From the NCBI GenBank assembly GCA_913057795.1, contig CAJXOD010000011.1, positions 1 through 38,832 on the forward strand: a stretch of 38,832 nucleotides of DNA. The letters are read 5' to 3'. Origin of the DNA: an uncultured Aquiluna sp. (lineage in GTDB: Bacteria > Actinomycetota > Actinomycetes > Actinomycetales > Microbacteriaceae). This document shows, piece after piece, positions 1-8,828 of the stretch. The notes beneath the pieces were generated by a model that was not told the DNA's origin, did no database searches, and worked only from the letters and a program-made list of their open reading frames with translations. The first letter of the stretch is position 1. Every line of letters begins with the position of its first letter. Both the position numbers and the translations under genes were made by a program.

Positions 1-211
1 CGTGAATCCAAAGCAGTAGGTCTGCATCACCCCTAAACCCTGTGAGGTCATAGGAGCCGCGCAGCTCAATATCGTCTTTGGCCAGACTCGCCTCAAATTC
101 CGCGACCGGGGTGCCAGCGTTTGTCCTGGGCACGCTCAGTCTTCTTAGTGCGGTCCAGTTGGTATAGCGAACCGTGTTGTTGATTTCTTCTGCTTTAGAT
201 TCCTGTTCCAA
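1..211 (-). CDS. hemQ: HemQ / ChdC coproheme decarboxylase, N-terminal part (cut by window edge)
   Basis: This gene runs off the left edge, so only about the first 70 residues are visible. I translated it from a TTG at 211-209, which is preceded by an AAGGAG Shine-Dalgarno about 7 nt upstream. The N-terminus (NTVRYTNWTALRR) and the later ELRGSYDLTGFRGDADLLLW stretch match the chlorite-dismutase-like HemQ family. HemQ decarboxylates coproheme to heme b, the last step of the coproporphyrin-dependent pathway of Gram-positive bacteria. It overlaps the 3' end of hemY by 17 nt and follows it in the same leftward operon, the order known from Mycobacterium (hemE-hemY-hemQ). Ferrochelatase is not visible here and may lie beyond the edge. 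The family call is secure; the catalytic residues are outside the window. Confidence 0.88.
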   Translation of the reverse strand, partial: MEQESKAEEINNTVRYTNWTALRRLSVPRTNAGTPVAEFEASLAKDDIELRGSYDLTGFRGDADLLLWIH

Positions 212-1553
212 TGAGATCTCCTTCTCTAGTTTCTAGCTCGTGTTTTAAGATTCCCAGCAGGCCATTTCCTGACATGTATGCACCGCGCAGTTCTATGCCC
301 AAAGGTTCAACGAGACTCTTAATCCGCTCTATTCTTCTCAGGTGCCCGGCGGACGCCTTGACCAGAGAGTCTTCCCAAAACACCTCGACTTGACCAAGTA
401 GCTTCGGACTTTTTACTCCGTAGATTAAGTCGAAACTCTCGAGGATGGCAGATTTTTGCTCGATGCCGTCTAACTTCCTTGAATTTCGGAAACTGAATCG
501 GACCAGATGTTGATCTTTTTTAAGCTTGTCGTTTAGCCATTCCCACTTCGCGTTTATGTGGGTGGTCGCCTTCACCGCGAGCCCTAAATCCTCCGCTACA
601 AGCGCGCCGGTGCCAATCGGAAAACTGTTGAGCTCCGGGGACTCAACCAGCACTGTTACCAGAAGCGTTTCTAAGGACTCGATCTCCTGCAAGGCAACCG
701 ACAGCTCATGAAATTCGACCAGCATTCTTGCTGCAGCGTTTGCCGTTGTCGCGATAACTAAGTTTCTTGCGCGAATGGTTTCTCCCGCTTCAATCTCAAA
801 TTGGCCATCGCTCAACCTTGTTATCCGAGAGACGTCGGTGCCTAGACGCAACGTGCCACCGGATTGCACAAACTCATCAACCAGTTTTTCAACGAGCAGG
901 TGCATGCCACCCTCAAAGCTCGCAACCGCTGATCCAGGGGCAGGCTTATCGCCTCGAAGCGTTTTGGCGGCCTCTACTATCGAACCTTTTGACTTGAGCT
1001 CTTTTACAAGACCGCCAAGCACAGATCTGGCCTCGAGATGCTCTGGTAGCGATCCATGTACACCTGAGATCACCGGGCCCACAAGTGAATCTGTAAATGC
1101 CGGCCCGAGTCTCAAGTCGATTAGTTCCCGAACTGAAAGTTCATCGAGATTCTCAGGAAGCGGCTTGGCGTCAAGCTTTCTGGCAAGTGCAAGCGCTGGA
1201 GCACCAAGAAACTCAAGGCCCGAATCATCGAGGCTCACTGGAACGCCAAATACACCTTGGGGTATTGCGTGGACACCTATTTTCGAGAGAATAACTGGAG
1301 ATTTGGTGTTCGGCTTCACAACGAAAGAGCCAAGACTCAGATCTGACAACCAATTTTCAAACTCAGGGGTGACATTGGAGAAAGCTTCCGCTCCCGAATC
1401 GAACTTGATACCGTCAATTTCTTCAGACTGAATCAATCCGCCAGGAGATTGGCTTCTCTCAAGTAGCAGGACTTGTTGTCCTGCTCGAATAGCACTCAGT
1501 CCGTGCAATAGACCTGAAAACCCTGCGCCAATAATTACCTTGTCGATGCTCAT
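195..1553 (-). CDS. hemY: Coproporphyrinogen III oxidase (HemY/CgoX-type, FAD-dependent)
   Basis: The 452-aa product belongs to the protoporphyrinogen/coproporphyrinogen oxidase FAD family. It starts with a dinucleotide-binding GAGFSG motif (residues 8-13) followed by the acidic end of the Rossmann unit (LLLERS). GIKFDSGAEAF is the typical second FAD motif, and the C-terminus (YMSGNGLLGIL) resembles the family's terminal FAD-contacting segment. With HemQ immediately downstream, the likely reaction is oxidation of coproporphyrinogen III to coproporphyrin III at the membrane face or in the cytosol, rather than the protoporphyrin reaction of Gram-negatives. Its ATG overlaps the hemE stop in an ATGA arrangement, so translation is probably coupled. 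Substrate choice is inferred from context. Confidence 0.9.
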   Translation of the reverse strand: MSIDKVIIGAGFSGLLHGLSAIRAGQQVLLLERSQSPGGLIQSEEIDGIKFDSGAEAFSNVTPEFENWLSDLSLGSFVVKPNTKSPVILSKIGVHAIPQGVFGVPVSLDDSGLEFLGAPALALARKLDAKPLPENLDELSVRELIDLRLGPAFTDSLVGPVISGVHGSLPEHLEARSVLGGLVKELKSKGSIVEAAKTLRGDKPAPGSAVASFEGGMHLLVEKLVDEFVQSGGTLRLGTDVSRITRLSDGQFEIEAGETIRARNLVIATTANAAARMLVEFHELSVALQEIESLETLLVTVLVESPELNSFPIGTGALVAEDLGLAVKATTHINAKWEWLNDKLKKDQHLVRFSFRNSRKLDGIEQKSAILESFDLIYGVKSPKLLGQVEVFWEDSLVKASAGHLRRIERIKSLVEPLGIELRGAYMSGNGLLGILKHELETREGDLIGTGI

Positions 1554-2629
1554 TTTGTTAGCTCGTGCACTAGCGAGACAATCTTGGTGAGGACTTCTGG
1601 ATTAGTATCCTTTGGAACCCCATGGCCCAGGTTCACAATGTGTCCCGGTGCTCCCTGGCCAAAAGCAATGACATTTTTGACTTCTTGCTCTATTACTTCC
1701 CAGGGCTCGGTTAGTAGCTCCGGGTTGATATTGCCCTGCAAAGCAACCGATGGCCCCAAGACTTCAGTAGCAAAAGAGAGCGTCGTGAAGTGATCGACTC
1801 CCATTACCGTTGCACCGGTCTGATGCATTTGGGACAACATGTCTTTGGTCCCAAGACCAAAGAGGGTCCTTGGAACTGCAATCCCTGCCTCGTCCTTGAG
1901 GTCTTCAAGAAGAGAAAATAAAGTCTTTGTGTGTGGGGCAGCAAATTGTTCGTACTCGGGGACTGTAAGTTTCCCAGCCCAGCTGTCAAAGACCTGTAAG
2001 GCACTTGCGCCCGCCAAAACCTGGGCCCTGATAAATTCTGCCGTAATTTCCGCGCACCAGCTAAGAACACTGTTCCAAAGCTTGGGATCCCCATGCATTA
2101 TTGCTCTGGATTTTGGGAGATCTTTGGAGGGCCCACCCTCAAATAAGTAAGAAGCAAGCGTAAATGGAGCCCCACCAAATCCAATAAGGGGTGTGCTTCC
2201 AAGTTCTGCAACAAGCTTTTGTACCGCTGATCGGATTGGTTCAAGGCTCTCGGGCGTTATTGGTTTGAGCCTGGCGAGGTCTTGAGTTGTTGAGATTGGA
2301 TCCTTAATTACTGGGCCCACTCCGGCCACAATCTCAACCTCTATGCCCGCAAGTTTGAGCGGAATCACAATGTCCGAAAATAAGATAGCCGCGTCCGTTT
2401 GGTGTCTACGAACCGGCTGCATGGTGATCTCAAAAACCATGTCCGGGTTCAGGCAGCTTTCTAGCATTGTTGTGCCTAGCCGAATCTCACGATACTCAGG
2501 CAACGACCTGCCTGCCTGGCGCATGAACCAAACTGGAAGCGGTGCCGTGCGCTCGCCACGCAGTGACCTGACCAGTGCAGATTTTGCAGTCAGTCCGGTG
2601 TTCAATGGATGGCTCGCGCTTAGGGTCAC
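1550..2629 (-). CDS. hemE: Uroporphyrinogen III decarboxylase
   Basis: The 359-aa protein has full family length. It carries the signature PVWFMRQAGRSLPEYR near residues 33-48, which contributes active-site arginines, and GFGGAPFTLASYL further on. HemE removes four acetate carboxyl groups from uroporphyrinogen III to give coproporphyrinogen III in the cytosol. The start is a GTG at 2629-2627; an upstream ATG in another frame terminates after seven codons. The ribosome-binding site is weak. It is the first gene of the leftward hemE-hemY-hemQ operon and is divergent from hemA, separated by a 73-bp spacer that contains a perfect palindrome. Confidence 0.95.
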   Translation of the reverse strand: MTLSASHPLNTGLTAKSALVRSLRGERTAPLPVWFMRQAGRSLPEYREIRLGTTMLESCLNPDMVFEITMQPVRRHQTDAAILFSDIVIPLKLAGIEVEIVAGVGPVIKDPISTTQDLARLKPITPESLEPIRSAVQKLVAELGSTPLIGFGGAPFTLASYLFEGGPSKDLPKSRAIMHGDPKLWNSVLSWCAEITAEFIRAQVLAGASALQVFDSWAGKLTVPEYEQFAAPHTKTLFSLLEDLKDEAGIAVPRTLFGLGTKDMLSQMHQTGATVMGVDHFTTLSFATEVLGPSVALQGNINPELLTEPWEVIEQEVKNVIAFGQGAPGHIVNLGHGVPKDTNPEVLTKIVSLVHELTK

Positions 2630-2662
2630 ATCAATATCTTCGGGAGCATTTGGTTAGATTCT

Positions 2663-2677
2663 CTGACAAAGTGTCAG
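2663..2677. promoter_or_regulatory. Perfect 6-3-6 palindrome in the hemE/hemA divergent promoter (candidate operator)
   Basis: The sequence CTGACA-AAG-TGTCAG is a perfect inverted repeat lying between the two divergent heme operons, 33 bp upstream of hemE and 25 bp upstream of hemA. It overlaps the region where -35 elements would lie, so a bound dimer could control both directions. A TetR-family gene at the end of the hemA operon is an obvious candidate partner. The repeat is seen; its function is inferred. Confidence 0.5.
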
Positions 2678-2689
2678 TAGGCCTATTGA

Positions 2690-2695
2690 TACCTT
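2690..2695 (+). promoter_or_regulatory. Putative -10 element of hemA (leaderless)
   Basis: TACCTT fits the actinobacterial TAnnnT -10 pattern and ends 7 nt before the GTG start of hemA. Transcription would then begin at or next to the start codon. No Shine-Dalgarno is visible, which agrees with a leaderless mRNA. The -35 is not clear. Confidence 0.4.
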
Positions 2696-2702
2696 CTAAC
2701 TT

Positions 2703-3956
2703 GTGGGACTTGTATTTATTGGTTCAAACTTTAGAGATAGCGAACTGAGCTGGCTTGAGAGGCTTGAGGCTGCCAGCTCGGCTATAAGAGCCAGGCTTGA
2801 CGACTCGTCAAGCCTGATTGACTCCCATGTTTCTCTGGCCACTTGCAACCGTTTTGAGCTTTACTTCGAAACCGATGATTTCCACCGCACTTTAGACAGC
2901 GTGATTGATGCGATTGCTGAAGAGACGAACGAAAATAGGGATTCTGTTTCCCAATCTCTTCAGATCCTCTCCGGCGACAAAGTTGCTCAGCACCTTTTTA
3001 GTGTTACTTCGGGCCTCGAGTCGATGATCGTAGGCGAGAGTGATGTCACCGGACAGGTTCGAAGGGCGCTCACCCGCGCGCAGCTGAGCGGCCCCCTAGC
3101 CCCATCAGTCCAACAGCTATTTCAAACTGCCCTTCGAGTCTCAAAGAAGGTTAGCCAGACAACTGGAATTGGCTTATCTGGCAAGTCCGTTATCACAACG
3201 GCCCTAAAACTTTCTGAGCCTCTGATGCCTCAGGATGTCCCGAAGCAGGTTCTAATTATCGGCACCGGTGCATACGCACGAGTGGTGACCGCCTTCTTCA
3301 AAAAAACTGGGGCGGGCGACATAGCGGTTTACTCGCGCTCGGGCCGTGCGGAGATGTTTGCCGAGACTCATACAGTCAGGGCCGTGACGAATCAAGACCT
3401 GGTGGCAGAGCTGTCCCGAGCGGATATTGTGATCAGTGCAAGTGGCTCAAGGGGCCATCTCCTGGACGAGGCCTTGGTTTCAGAGGCTCTAAGGCTACGA
3501 AGCAAAGAGCATGATTTAGTGGTTGTTGATGTTGCTCTTTCTAGAGACGTAGCTCCCGCGGTGCACGAATTGGCTGGTTGCTTCGTGTTGGATTTGGAGC
3601 AGTTGAAAAAACTCACTCCGCAAGAGCATTCAATCGCGATCGACAGTGCTCGTGAAATGGTGAAGGCAGCGGCTGAGGAGTTTGAGGTAGAGCAGCGCGC
3701 CAAGACCATGGGCCCAATAATCACGGCGCTGCGATCTCACATTGAACTGCGGGTTGATCAAGAGATCGATTCGGTAAAACACAAGCTTGATCCGGCCACG
3801 GTGACTGAGATCCGAAAATCGCTTTCCAGAGTAAAGGACGCGATTTTACACACTCCGAGTCTGAACGCAAAGAGTTTGGCTGGGACGGGAAATCAAGCAG
3901 ATTATGTCAATGCTATAAGAGTGCTGTTTGACATAGAGATCGGCGAAAATGGCTAA
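2703..3956 (+). CDS. hemA: Glutamyl-tRNA reductase
   Basis: The 417-aa enzyme catalyses the NADPH-dependent reduction of glutamyl-tRNA to glutamate-1-semialdehyde, the first committed step of C5-route tetrapyrrole synthesis. The catalytic domain has SLATCNRFELYF with the nucleophilic Cys at position 48, and GLESMIVGESDVTGQVRRA, the conserved GES...GQV block. The nucleotide-binding domain begins at VLIIGTGAYARV, slightly altered from the usual GAGxMG. A helical dimerisation domain follows. The GTG at 2703 is chosen because it gives the canonical N-terminus and sits 7 nt behind a -10-like TACCTT. It is the first gene of hemACDBL-tetR; the hemC start lies inside its last codons (8-nt overlap). 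Confidence 0.95.
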   Translation: MGLVFIGSNFRDSELSWLERLEAASSAIRARLDDSSSLIDSHVSLATCNRFELYFETDDFHRTLDSVIDAIAEETNENRDSVSQSLQILSGDKVAQHLFSVTSGLESMIVGESDVTGQVRRALTRAQLSGPLAPSVQQLFQTALRVSKKVSQTTGIGLSGKSVITTALKLSEPLMPQDVPKQVLIIGTGAYARVVTAFFKKTGAGDIAVYSRSGRAEMFAETHTVRAVTNQDLVAELSRADIVISASGSRGHLLDEALVSEALRLRSKEHDLVVVDVALSRDVAPAVHELAGCFVLDLEQLKKLTPQEHSIAIDSAREMVKAAAEEFEVEQRAKTMGPIITALRSHIELRVDQEIDSVKHKLDPATVTEIRKSLSRVKDAILHTPSLNAKSLAGTGNQADYVNAIRVLFDIEIGENG

Positions 3957-4875
3957 ATTTCGCATTGGCACCAGGGCAAGTTTGCTCGCCCTCACCCAAA
4001 CTAGGTGGGTTGCGTCTCAGCTGCAGCTCCACTTTCCAGGGCTTTCTATTGAAGAGGTGTTGATCACCACCGAGGGAGATCTCAGCACCTCACCTCTCTC
4101 GGAATCTAAAACCCCCGGAGTCTTTGTCTCCGCCCTACGTAATGCACTTTACGATCGGGAAGTGGACTTTGTTGTGCATTCAATGAAGGATTTACCGGCA
4201 AAACTAGAACCAGGAATCAGTGTGGCTGCTGTCCCGAAGCGCGAGGATGTCAGAGATGTCTTGGTATCAAAGGGAAACCTCAAACTTTCCGAGCTAAGAA
4301 GCGGCGCCAGGGTTGGAACTTCCTCACCTAGGCGGGCTGCGACTCTGAGGCAACTGCGACCAGATCTTGAATTGGTATCAATCCGAGGCAATGTAGACAC
4401 CAGAATCGCCAAGGTGCGAGAGGGCGATTATGATGCCACCATTTTGGCTTTGGCAGGACTCAATCGCATTGGTAGATCAGCGGAGCTCAGCGAGGTTTTT
4501 TCGCCAGATCTAATGATTCCCGCTCCTGGTCAAGGTGCTCTGGCAGTGGAACTTAGGACTCAGGACAAGGAATTAGCAGCGGTCTTAGGTGCGATTAATA
4601 GCGCATCGGATCTACTTGTCACCACAGCCGAGAGGGCAGTACTGCGAGGTCTCGGCGCTTCTTGCGCGACCCCCATTGGCGCCAGTGCTCGCTTTGAAAA
4701 GGGTGAGCTGATACTGATTGCCGAACTGGCAATCGAATCAACTGGCCAAGCCATAAGAGTGTCAAGGTCAGTTGAATCTGATCTCCACAACCTTGAGCAG
4801 GCTGAGGAGCTGGGTCTAAGTGTCGCGGCCGAAATGCTGAAGAGTGAAATTGCAGATCGGGCGTCACTCAAGTGA
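3949..4875 (+). CDS. hemC: Porphobilinogen deaminase (hydroxymethylbilane synthase)
   Basis: The 308-aa protein polymerises four porphobilinogens into hydroxymethylbilane. Typical blocks are the N-terminal IGTRASLLALTQ, VVHSMKDLPA, VGTSSPRRAA, IRGNVDTRI and PAPGQGALAVE. The dipyrromethane cofactor cysteine is Cys239 in LGASCATPIGA. The length is normal for the family. The ATG at 3949 lies 8 nt inside hemA, and the stop overlaps the GTG of hemD (GTGA), so the genes are translated as a coupled block. Confidence 0.96.
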   Translation: MAKFRIGTRASLLALTQTRWVASQLQLHFPGLSIEEVLITTEGDLSTSPLSESKTPGVFVSALRNALYDREVDFVVHSMKDLPAKLEPGISVAAVPKREDVRDVLVSKGNLKLSELRSGARVGTSSPRRAATLRQLRPDLELVSIRGNVDTRIAKVREGDYDATILALAGLNRIGRSAELSEVFSPDLMIPAPGQGALAVELRTQDKELAAVLGAINSASDLLVTTAERAVLRGLGASCATPIGASARFEKGELILIAELAIESTGQAIRVSRSVESDLHNLEQAEELGLSVAAEMLKSEIADRASLK

Positions 4876-5618
4876 AGATTTTGCTGATTAGACCGAATCG
4901 TAACGAGGCCGACGCGTCGGCGCTCGCGGAATTTGGCATAGAAACCGAGATTGATCCGTATCTTGAGATTTCTCAGGTGGACAATGTCTTAGGTGCCCAA
5001 AAAATGCTGGATGCGTTGAGGTCTAAGGCCGAAAAGTGGCTCATCTTAACTTCCTCAAACGGCCTGCAGTATTGGCAAAATCTCTTGAGTCCGGGTGAGC
5101 TTGAGAAAGTGGTTTTTGAATCTGAGTCAATTCAATTTGCCGCCATCGGTCAGCAAACCAAGAAGCAGCTTTTCGCACTAGGTGCCAATGAAGTTGTGGT
5201 TGCGGACCGGTTTGATTCTGCATCTTTGGCTAAGACGCTTTCTGGGGGCAAGCCAATACCCGTCGTGATTCCGGCCGGCTCTATCGCGATGCAGACCCTA
5301 GATAATTCGCTGTCGGGACTTGGATTTGATGTCATCTCGGAGGTTGTTTATCAAACCACGCCAGTCGTCGCGGCTCCTAATTCTGTTCGCCAAATTTCGG
5401 CTGGCGTTTTTGATGCGGTGTTGTTGAGATCGCCAAGCGCAGCGAGAACGTTTTTGTCCAAGAACCCAAGCCCTCGATTGAGCATCATCTGCGGCGGTAA
5501 CACCACAGCTAAGGCCGTTCAGGCGCTAGGTGTAAAGCCTGATCTGATTGCGGCTGATCCCAGCCCTGAGTCAATTGCTAAAGCGGTGTCAGAGTACTTT
5601 TCGGACAGGAGAACCTAA
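4872..5618 (+). CDS. hemD: Uroporphyrinogen III synthase
   Basis: The 248-aa protein cyclises hydroxymethylbilane with inversion of ring D. HemD proteins are poorly conserved, but the two-lobed pattern is recognisable: an N-terminal LLIRPNRNEADASAL, WLILTSSNGLQYW near residue 60, FAAIGQQTKKQL, then VLLRSPSAARTFL and IICGGNTTAKAVQALG in the second half. The position between hemC and hemB removes most doubt. GTG start, overlapping the hemC stop by 4 nt; its TAA stop overlaps the hemB ATG by one base (TAATG). Confidence 0.9.
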   Translation: MKILLIRPNRNEADASALAEFGIETEIDPYLEISQVDNVLGAQKMLDALRSKAEKWLILTSSNGLQYWQNLLSPGELEKVVFESESIQFAAIGQQTKKQLFALGANEVVVADRFDSASLAKTLSGGKPIPVVIPAGSIAMQTLDNSLSGLGFDVISEVVYQTTPVVAAPNSVRQISAGVFDAVLLRSPSAARTFLSKNPSPRLSIICGGNTTAKAVQALGVKPDLIAADPSPESIAKAVSEYFSDRRT

Positions 5619-6592
5619 TGCTAAAGCGTCCCAGAAGGTTGCGCTCTAGCGCTGCTATCAGAGAGCTGGTTGCCGAAGTGCGGCTTAGTCCGGAAAATCT
5701 TATGCTTCCACTTTTTTTGCGTGAAGGGTTAGTTCAGCCAAAGCCAATCGAAGGTATGTATTCGGTTTTACAGCACTCGCCAGAGACTTTTCTCCAGGAA
5801 CTTGATCGTGCATTGGCTGTCGGAATCAAGTCAGTCATGGTTTTCGCCGTTCCGGAAAAAAGGGATGGGACGGGATCCGAGGCCTGCAATAGCGAAGGTG
5901 TACTTTCAAGAGCCATCCGAAGCGCGCGAGCGCACGTTGGAGACAAGCTGGTTCTGGTTGCAGACCTCTGCCTAGATGAATTCACTGACCACGGCCACTG
6001 TGGAGTTTTGGATAAAAGGGGCGAGGTCGATAACGACGAGACTGTGAAGCACTATCAGGAGATGGCCATAGTTCTTGCAGATGCCGGCGCTGACCTTTTG
6101 GGCACAAGTGGCATGATGGATGGTCAAGTTCAGGCCATAAGGGAAGCGCTTGATGCGGCAGGTTTTATAAACGTCGGCATTCTTGCCTATGCGGCTAAGT
6201 ACGCCTCTAGTTTCTATGGTCCGTTTAGGAATGCAGTTGAGTCAAAACTTCAAACAGACAGAAAGACCTACCAGCAGGATTGGCGGAACGTCGTTGAGGC
6301 GCTGCGTGAGATTCAGTTGGATCTTGATCAAGGCGCGGACATTGTCATGGTTAAACCGGCCATGAGCTATCTGGATGTAGTGCGAGCCGCCGCTGAGATT
6401 AGCGATGTTCCGGTTGCTGCTTATCAGGTGTCAGGAGAGTACTCCATGATCGAAGCTGCCGCGAGCCTTGGACATTTGGACAGAAAACACGCGATTTTGG
6501 AAACCCTTCACTCCATTAGGCGAGCGGGCGCGACCATTATCTGTAGCTATTTTGCAATTGAGGCCGCCACTTGGCTAGGAGAGAAGAAATGA
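5618..6592 (+). CDS. hemB: Delta-aminolevulinic acid dehydratase (porphobilinogen synthase)
   Basis: The 324-aa enzyme condenses two 5-aminolevulinates to porphobilinogen. The two active-site lysines are present: Lys194 in [14 protein letters not shown] and the Schiff-base Lys246 in [11 protein letters not shown]. The metal-site loop reads [14 protein letters not shown], with Cys118, Asp120 and Cys128. That is a mixed form, between the three-Cys zinc type and the Asp-rich magnesium type, and from memory is common in actinobacteria. Metal preference cannot be read with certainty. The gene overlaps hemL by 4 nt (ATGA). Confidence 0.96.
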   Translation: MLKRPRRLRSSAAIRELVAEVRLSPENLMLPLFLREGLVQPKPIEGMYSVLQHSPETFLQELDRALAVGIKSVMVFAVPEKRDGTGSEACNSEGVLSRAIRSARAHVGDKLVLVADLCLDEFTDHGHCGVLDKRGEVDNDETVKHYQEMAIVLADAGADLLGTSGMMDGQVQAIREALDAAGFINVGILAYAAKYASSFYGPFRNAVESKLQTDRKTYQQDWRNVVEALREIQLDLDQGADIVMVKPAMSYLDVVRAAAEISDVPVAAYQVSGEYSMIEAAASLGHLDRKHAILETLHSIRRAGATIICSYFAIEAATWLGEKK

Positions 6593-7914
6593 TCACCACA
6601 GGTTCAAACAGTTGGCACGAGAGAGCAAAGCTCTCAATTCCAGGCGGCGTGAGCAGTCCAGTTCGAGCTTTTCAGTCCGTTGGTTCACATCCGAGGTATT
6701 TTGTACGCGGCAAGGAATCGAAGGTCTTTGACATCGACGGAAACCAGTACGTTGATCTGATTGGCTCTTGGGGTCCCATGATTTTGGGTCACGCGCACCC
6801 GGCAGTGGTCGAGGCTGTAGTAAAGACATCAAGAGATTCCTTCTCGTTTGGTGCCCCTGGGCCTAACGAGGTTTTGCTGGCGGAGGAAATCATCGCCCGC
6901 GTTGAGCCTGCCGAGCAGGTTAGGTTCGTGTCCTCTGGCACCGAGGCCGTAATGACTGCTGTCCGACTGGCAAGAGCGGCTACCGGGCGCGATTTGATTG
7001 TGAAATTTGCTGGCTGCTATCACGGTCACAGCGATGCCCTTTTGGTGGAGGCGGGATCTGCAATTGCCACTCTTGGACTTCCAAACTCTCCAGGTGTGAC
7101 TGTTGGCGCGACAAAGGACACCTTGGTTCTGCCCTACAACGACGAAGCAGCGCTCCGAGAGCTATTTGCAACCCGGGGCCATGAGGTCGCCGCCATCATC
7201 ACTGAAGCTGCTGCGGCGAACATGGGCGCAGTTCCTCCAGAGCCGGGCTTCAACAGGCTGCTGGCTGATTTGACCAAGAGTCACGGCGCGCTTCTAATTC
7301 TTGACGAGGTAATGACCGGTTTTAGAATCTCGGCTGGCGGTTGGTGGCAGGCGTTCGGAAAACCGGAAGGTTGGGAGCCAGACCTATTTACTTTCGGAAA
7401 GGTCATCGGCGGCGGCTTTCCTCTCGCCGCAATTGCGGGTAAAAAAGAGGTAATGCAGCTTCTTGCACCGGTTGGAAGCGTGTATCAGGCTGGAACCTTG
7501 AGTGGAAATCCGGTTGCAACCGCATCCGGTCTTGCGACCCTGGAAAACTGCACACCAGCGGTTTACGAAACCCTAAACCTAAGGGCGACACAAATTGGGG
7601 AGGGCATAAGTCACGCCCTTACTGGTGCCGGGTTAGAACACAGTTATCAAACAGCGGGAAATCTATTTTCTTTCTTTTTTGCGCCCGGTAGGGTTACGAA
7701 TTACGCCGAAGCAAAACTTCAAGACACCGCCCGCTTTGCAAAGTTCTTCCATGGACTTCTAGAAAAGGGAGTATCGGTGCCACCGTCTGCTTTCGAGGCC
7801 TGGTTTGTTTCGGCTGCTATCACTGATGCGGATGTTGACCAGGTGCTTTCCGCAGCCGAATACGCGGCAAGAATTACCCGAGAATTCTCAGGAGTTGACA
7901 AAAAAACTACGTAG
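6589..7914 (+). CDS. hemL: Glutamate-1-semialdehyde 2,1-aminomutase
   Basis: This PLP enzyme moves the amino group of glutamate-1-semialdehyde to form 5-aminolevulinate, so it follows HemA in the pathway. PLP-lysine is Lys271 in [14 protein letters not shown], and [12 protein letters not shown] carries the Asp contacting the pyridine nitrogen. The open frame extends to a TTG at 6571, but I choose the ATG at 6589: AGGAG lies 7 nt upstream, the ATG overlaps the hemB stop as ATGA, and the resulting 441 residues match the family. The pathway from Glu-tRNA to coproheme is complete in this window apart from ferrochelatase. Confidence 0.95.
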   Translation: MITTGSNSWHERAKLSIPGGVSSPVRAFQSVGSHPRYFVRGKESKVFDIDGNQYVDLIGSWGPMILGHAHPAVVEAVVKTSRDSFSFGAPGPNEVLLAEEIIARVEPAEQVRFVSSGTEAVMTAVRLARAATGRDLIVKFAGCYHGHSDALLVEAGSAIATLGLPNSPGVTVGATKDTLVLPYNDEAALRELFATRGHEVAAIITEAAAANMGAVPPEPGFNRLLADLTKSHGALLILDEVMTGFRISAGGWWQAFGKPEGWEPDLFTFGKVIGGGFPLAAIAGKKEVMQLLAPVGSVYQAGTLSGNPVATASGLATLENCTPAVYETLNLRATQIGEGISHALTGAGLEHSYQTAGNLFSFFFAPGRVTNYAEAKLQDTARFAKFFHGLLEKGVSVPPSAFEAWFVSAAITDADVDQVLSAAEYAARITREFSGVDKKTT

Positions 7915-7925
7915 AATTAAAGCAA

Positions 7926-8489
7926 ATGAGATCTCAAACCCTTGATGCGCGACAAGAGGCGATACTTGGCGCAGCCGCTGAACTTATTGCAGTCGAGGGC
8001 GTGGAGGCCGTAACGATGGCAACGCTGGGAAAAAGAACCGGTCTGTCTCGACCCGCCATTTACCAGTACTTTGCCTCCAGAGATCACGTCTTGGGTGAGC
8101 TGTTGATCAATGAAATGGCTGACCTAAGCAACGAGATAGATCGTTTGATTTCAGAAATCGAAGACCCTCTCGAGCGGGTCCGAGTTTGGATTCACTATTC
8201 CCTGGCTCACTTGGCCAGCGCGGAGCACAGAGTGGTGAGGCAGATCTCTATAGATAACCTTCCGACCGACCAACGGGGCATGCTCAAGGCAATGCACGGC
8301 TACTTCATGATAAGTCTGATCACATCTCTGAAGGACCTCGGGATTGATGAGCCAAGTTCTTTGTCAGGCATGATTTTTGGTTCGATTGCCTCTGCCGCAA
8401 AGCGAATTGATGATGACGGCAATTTTGCCGCCGAGGCCATGGCGGTTGAGAAATTTGTGATGGCCGGAATTCAATCAGTCATTCGCTAA
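7926..8489 (+). CDS. TetR-family transcriptional regulator, last gene of the hemA operon
   Basis: The 187-aa protein has a classic TetR N-terminal helix-turn-helix (about residues 10-58). Features include RQEAILGAAAELIAVEGVEAVTMATLGKR as the first helices (split: RQEAILGAAAELI then VEGVEAVTM), and TGLSRPAIYQYFASRDHVL as the recognition helix region. The C-terminal ligand-binding half is not assignable. It starts 11 nt after the hemL stop; TAGAAT at 7912-7917 may give it an extra promoter of its own. The operon position suggests control of heme synthesis, perhaps through the palindrome between hemE and hemA, but no ligand or target can be read from the sequence. A TTGACAAA segment at 7895-7902 resembles half of that palindrome. 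Confidence 0.88.
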   Translation: MRSQTLDARQEAILGAAAELIAVEGVEAVTMATLGKRTGLSRPAIYQYFASRDHVLGELLINEMADLSNEIDRLISEIEDPLERVRVWIHYSLAHLASAEHRVVRQISIDNLPTDQRGMLKAMHGYFMISLITSLKDLGIDEPSSLSGMIFGSIASAAKRIDDDGNFAAEAMAVEKFVMAGIQSVIR

Positions 8490-8828
8490 CCAGTTTCAGA
8501 TTTACTAGTCTGCGATTCTTCAAACTTAATATTTTTATCTTCACAAAATACTGACCGACACTGGTTTCTATGCCAAGTGACGAGACGCGGTCCAGGAGCA
8601 AGATAGCGGCTTGTGTTTCCAAATTTCCAAGAGGGCGAGCCGTTGCTACTTAGTTTTCACCAGCTCGAACAACAACACGAGTCTCCTCAACGCCAACCAG
8701 GTCTTTATAGTTTTGAGTGCGCCCCTAACCTCAGTCGCATTCATGGCTAAAAATCGGGTGTGTAGAAAAGCCCTTACCTCAGAGAACTCTGGAAATTTCG
8801 CGTCAGCGATCACGGTTACCATCTAGTG
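8490..8828. other. 340-bp gap with no clear gene; possible decayed small minus-strand ORF
   Basis: Neither strand shows a convincing gene. On the minus strand an ATG at 8822 opens a 58-codon frame to 8646 (beginning MVTVIADAKFPEFSEVRAF). In another frame of the same strand the stretch ending at 8650 reads KDLVGVEETRVVVRAGEN, with more gene-like codons, as if one gene had been split by a frameshift. No Shine-Dalgarno or family match is evident. It could equally be noncoding sequence carrying the promoter of the next gene. Confidence 0.3.
8817..8822 (+). promoter_or_regulatory. Putative -10 element, leaderless DUF427 gene
   Basis: TACCAT lies exactly 6 nt before the ATG at 8829 and matches TAnnnT. 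No Shine-Dalgarno is present in between, so the transcript is probably leaderless. Confidence 0.4.

Noticed and set aside
775-1431. 218-codon open frame on the plus strand, antisense to hemY
   Set aside because: It mirrors a certain gene with strong family motifs, has Ser/Pro-rich low-complexity content typical of antisense frames, and no ribosome-binding site.
2627-2650. Seven-codon leader peptide (ATG to TGA) overlapping the hemE start
   Set aside because: No ribosome-binding site and no regulatory codon pattern; most likely chance.
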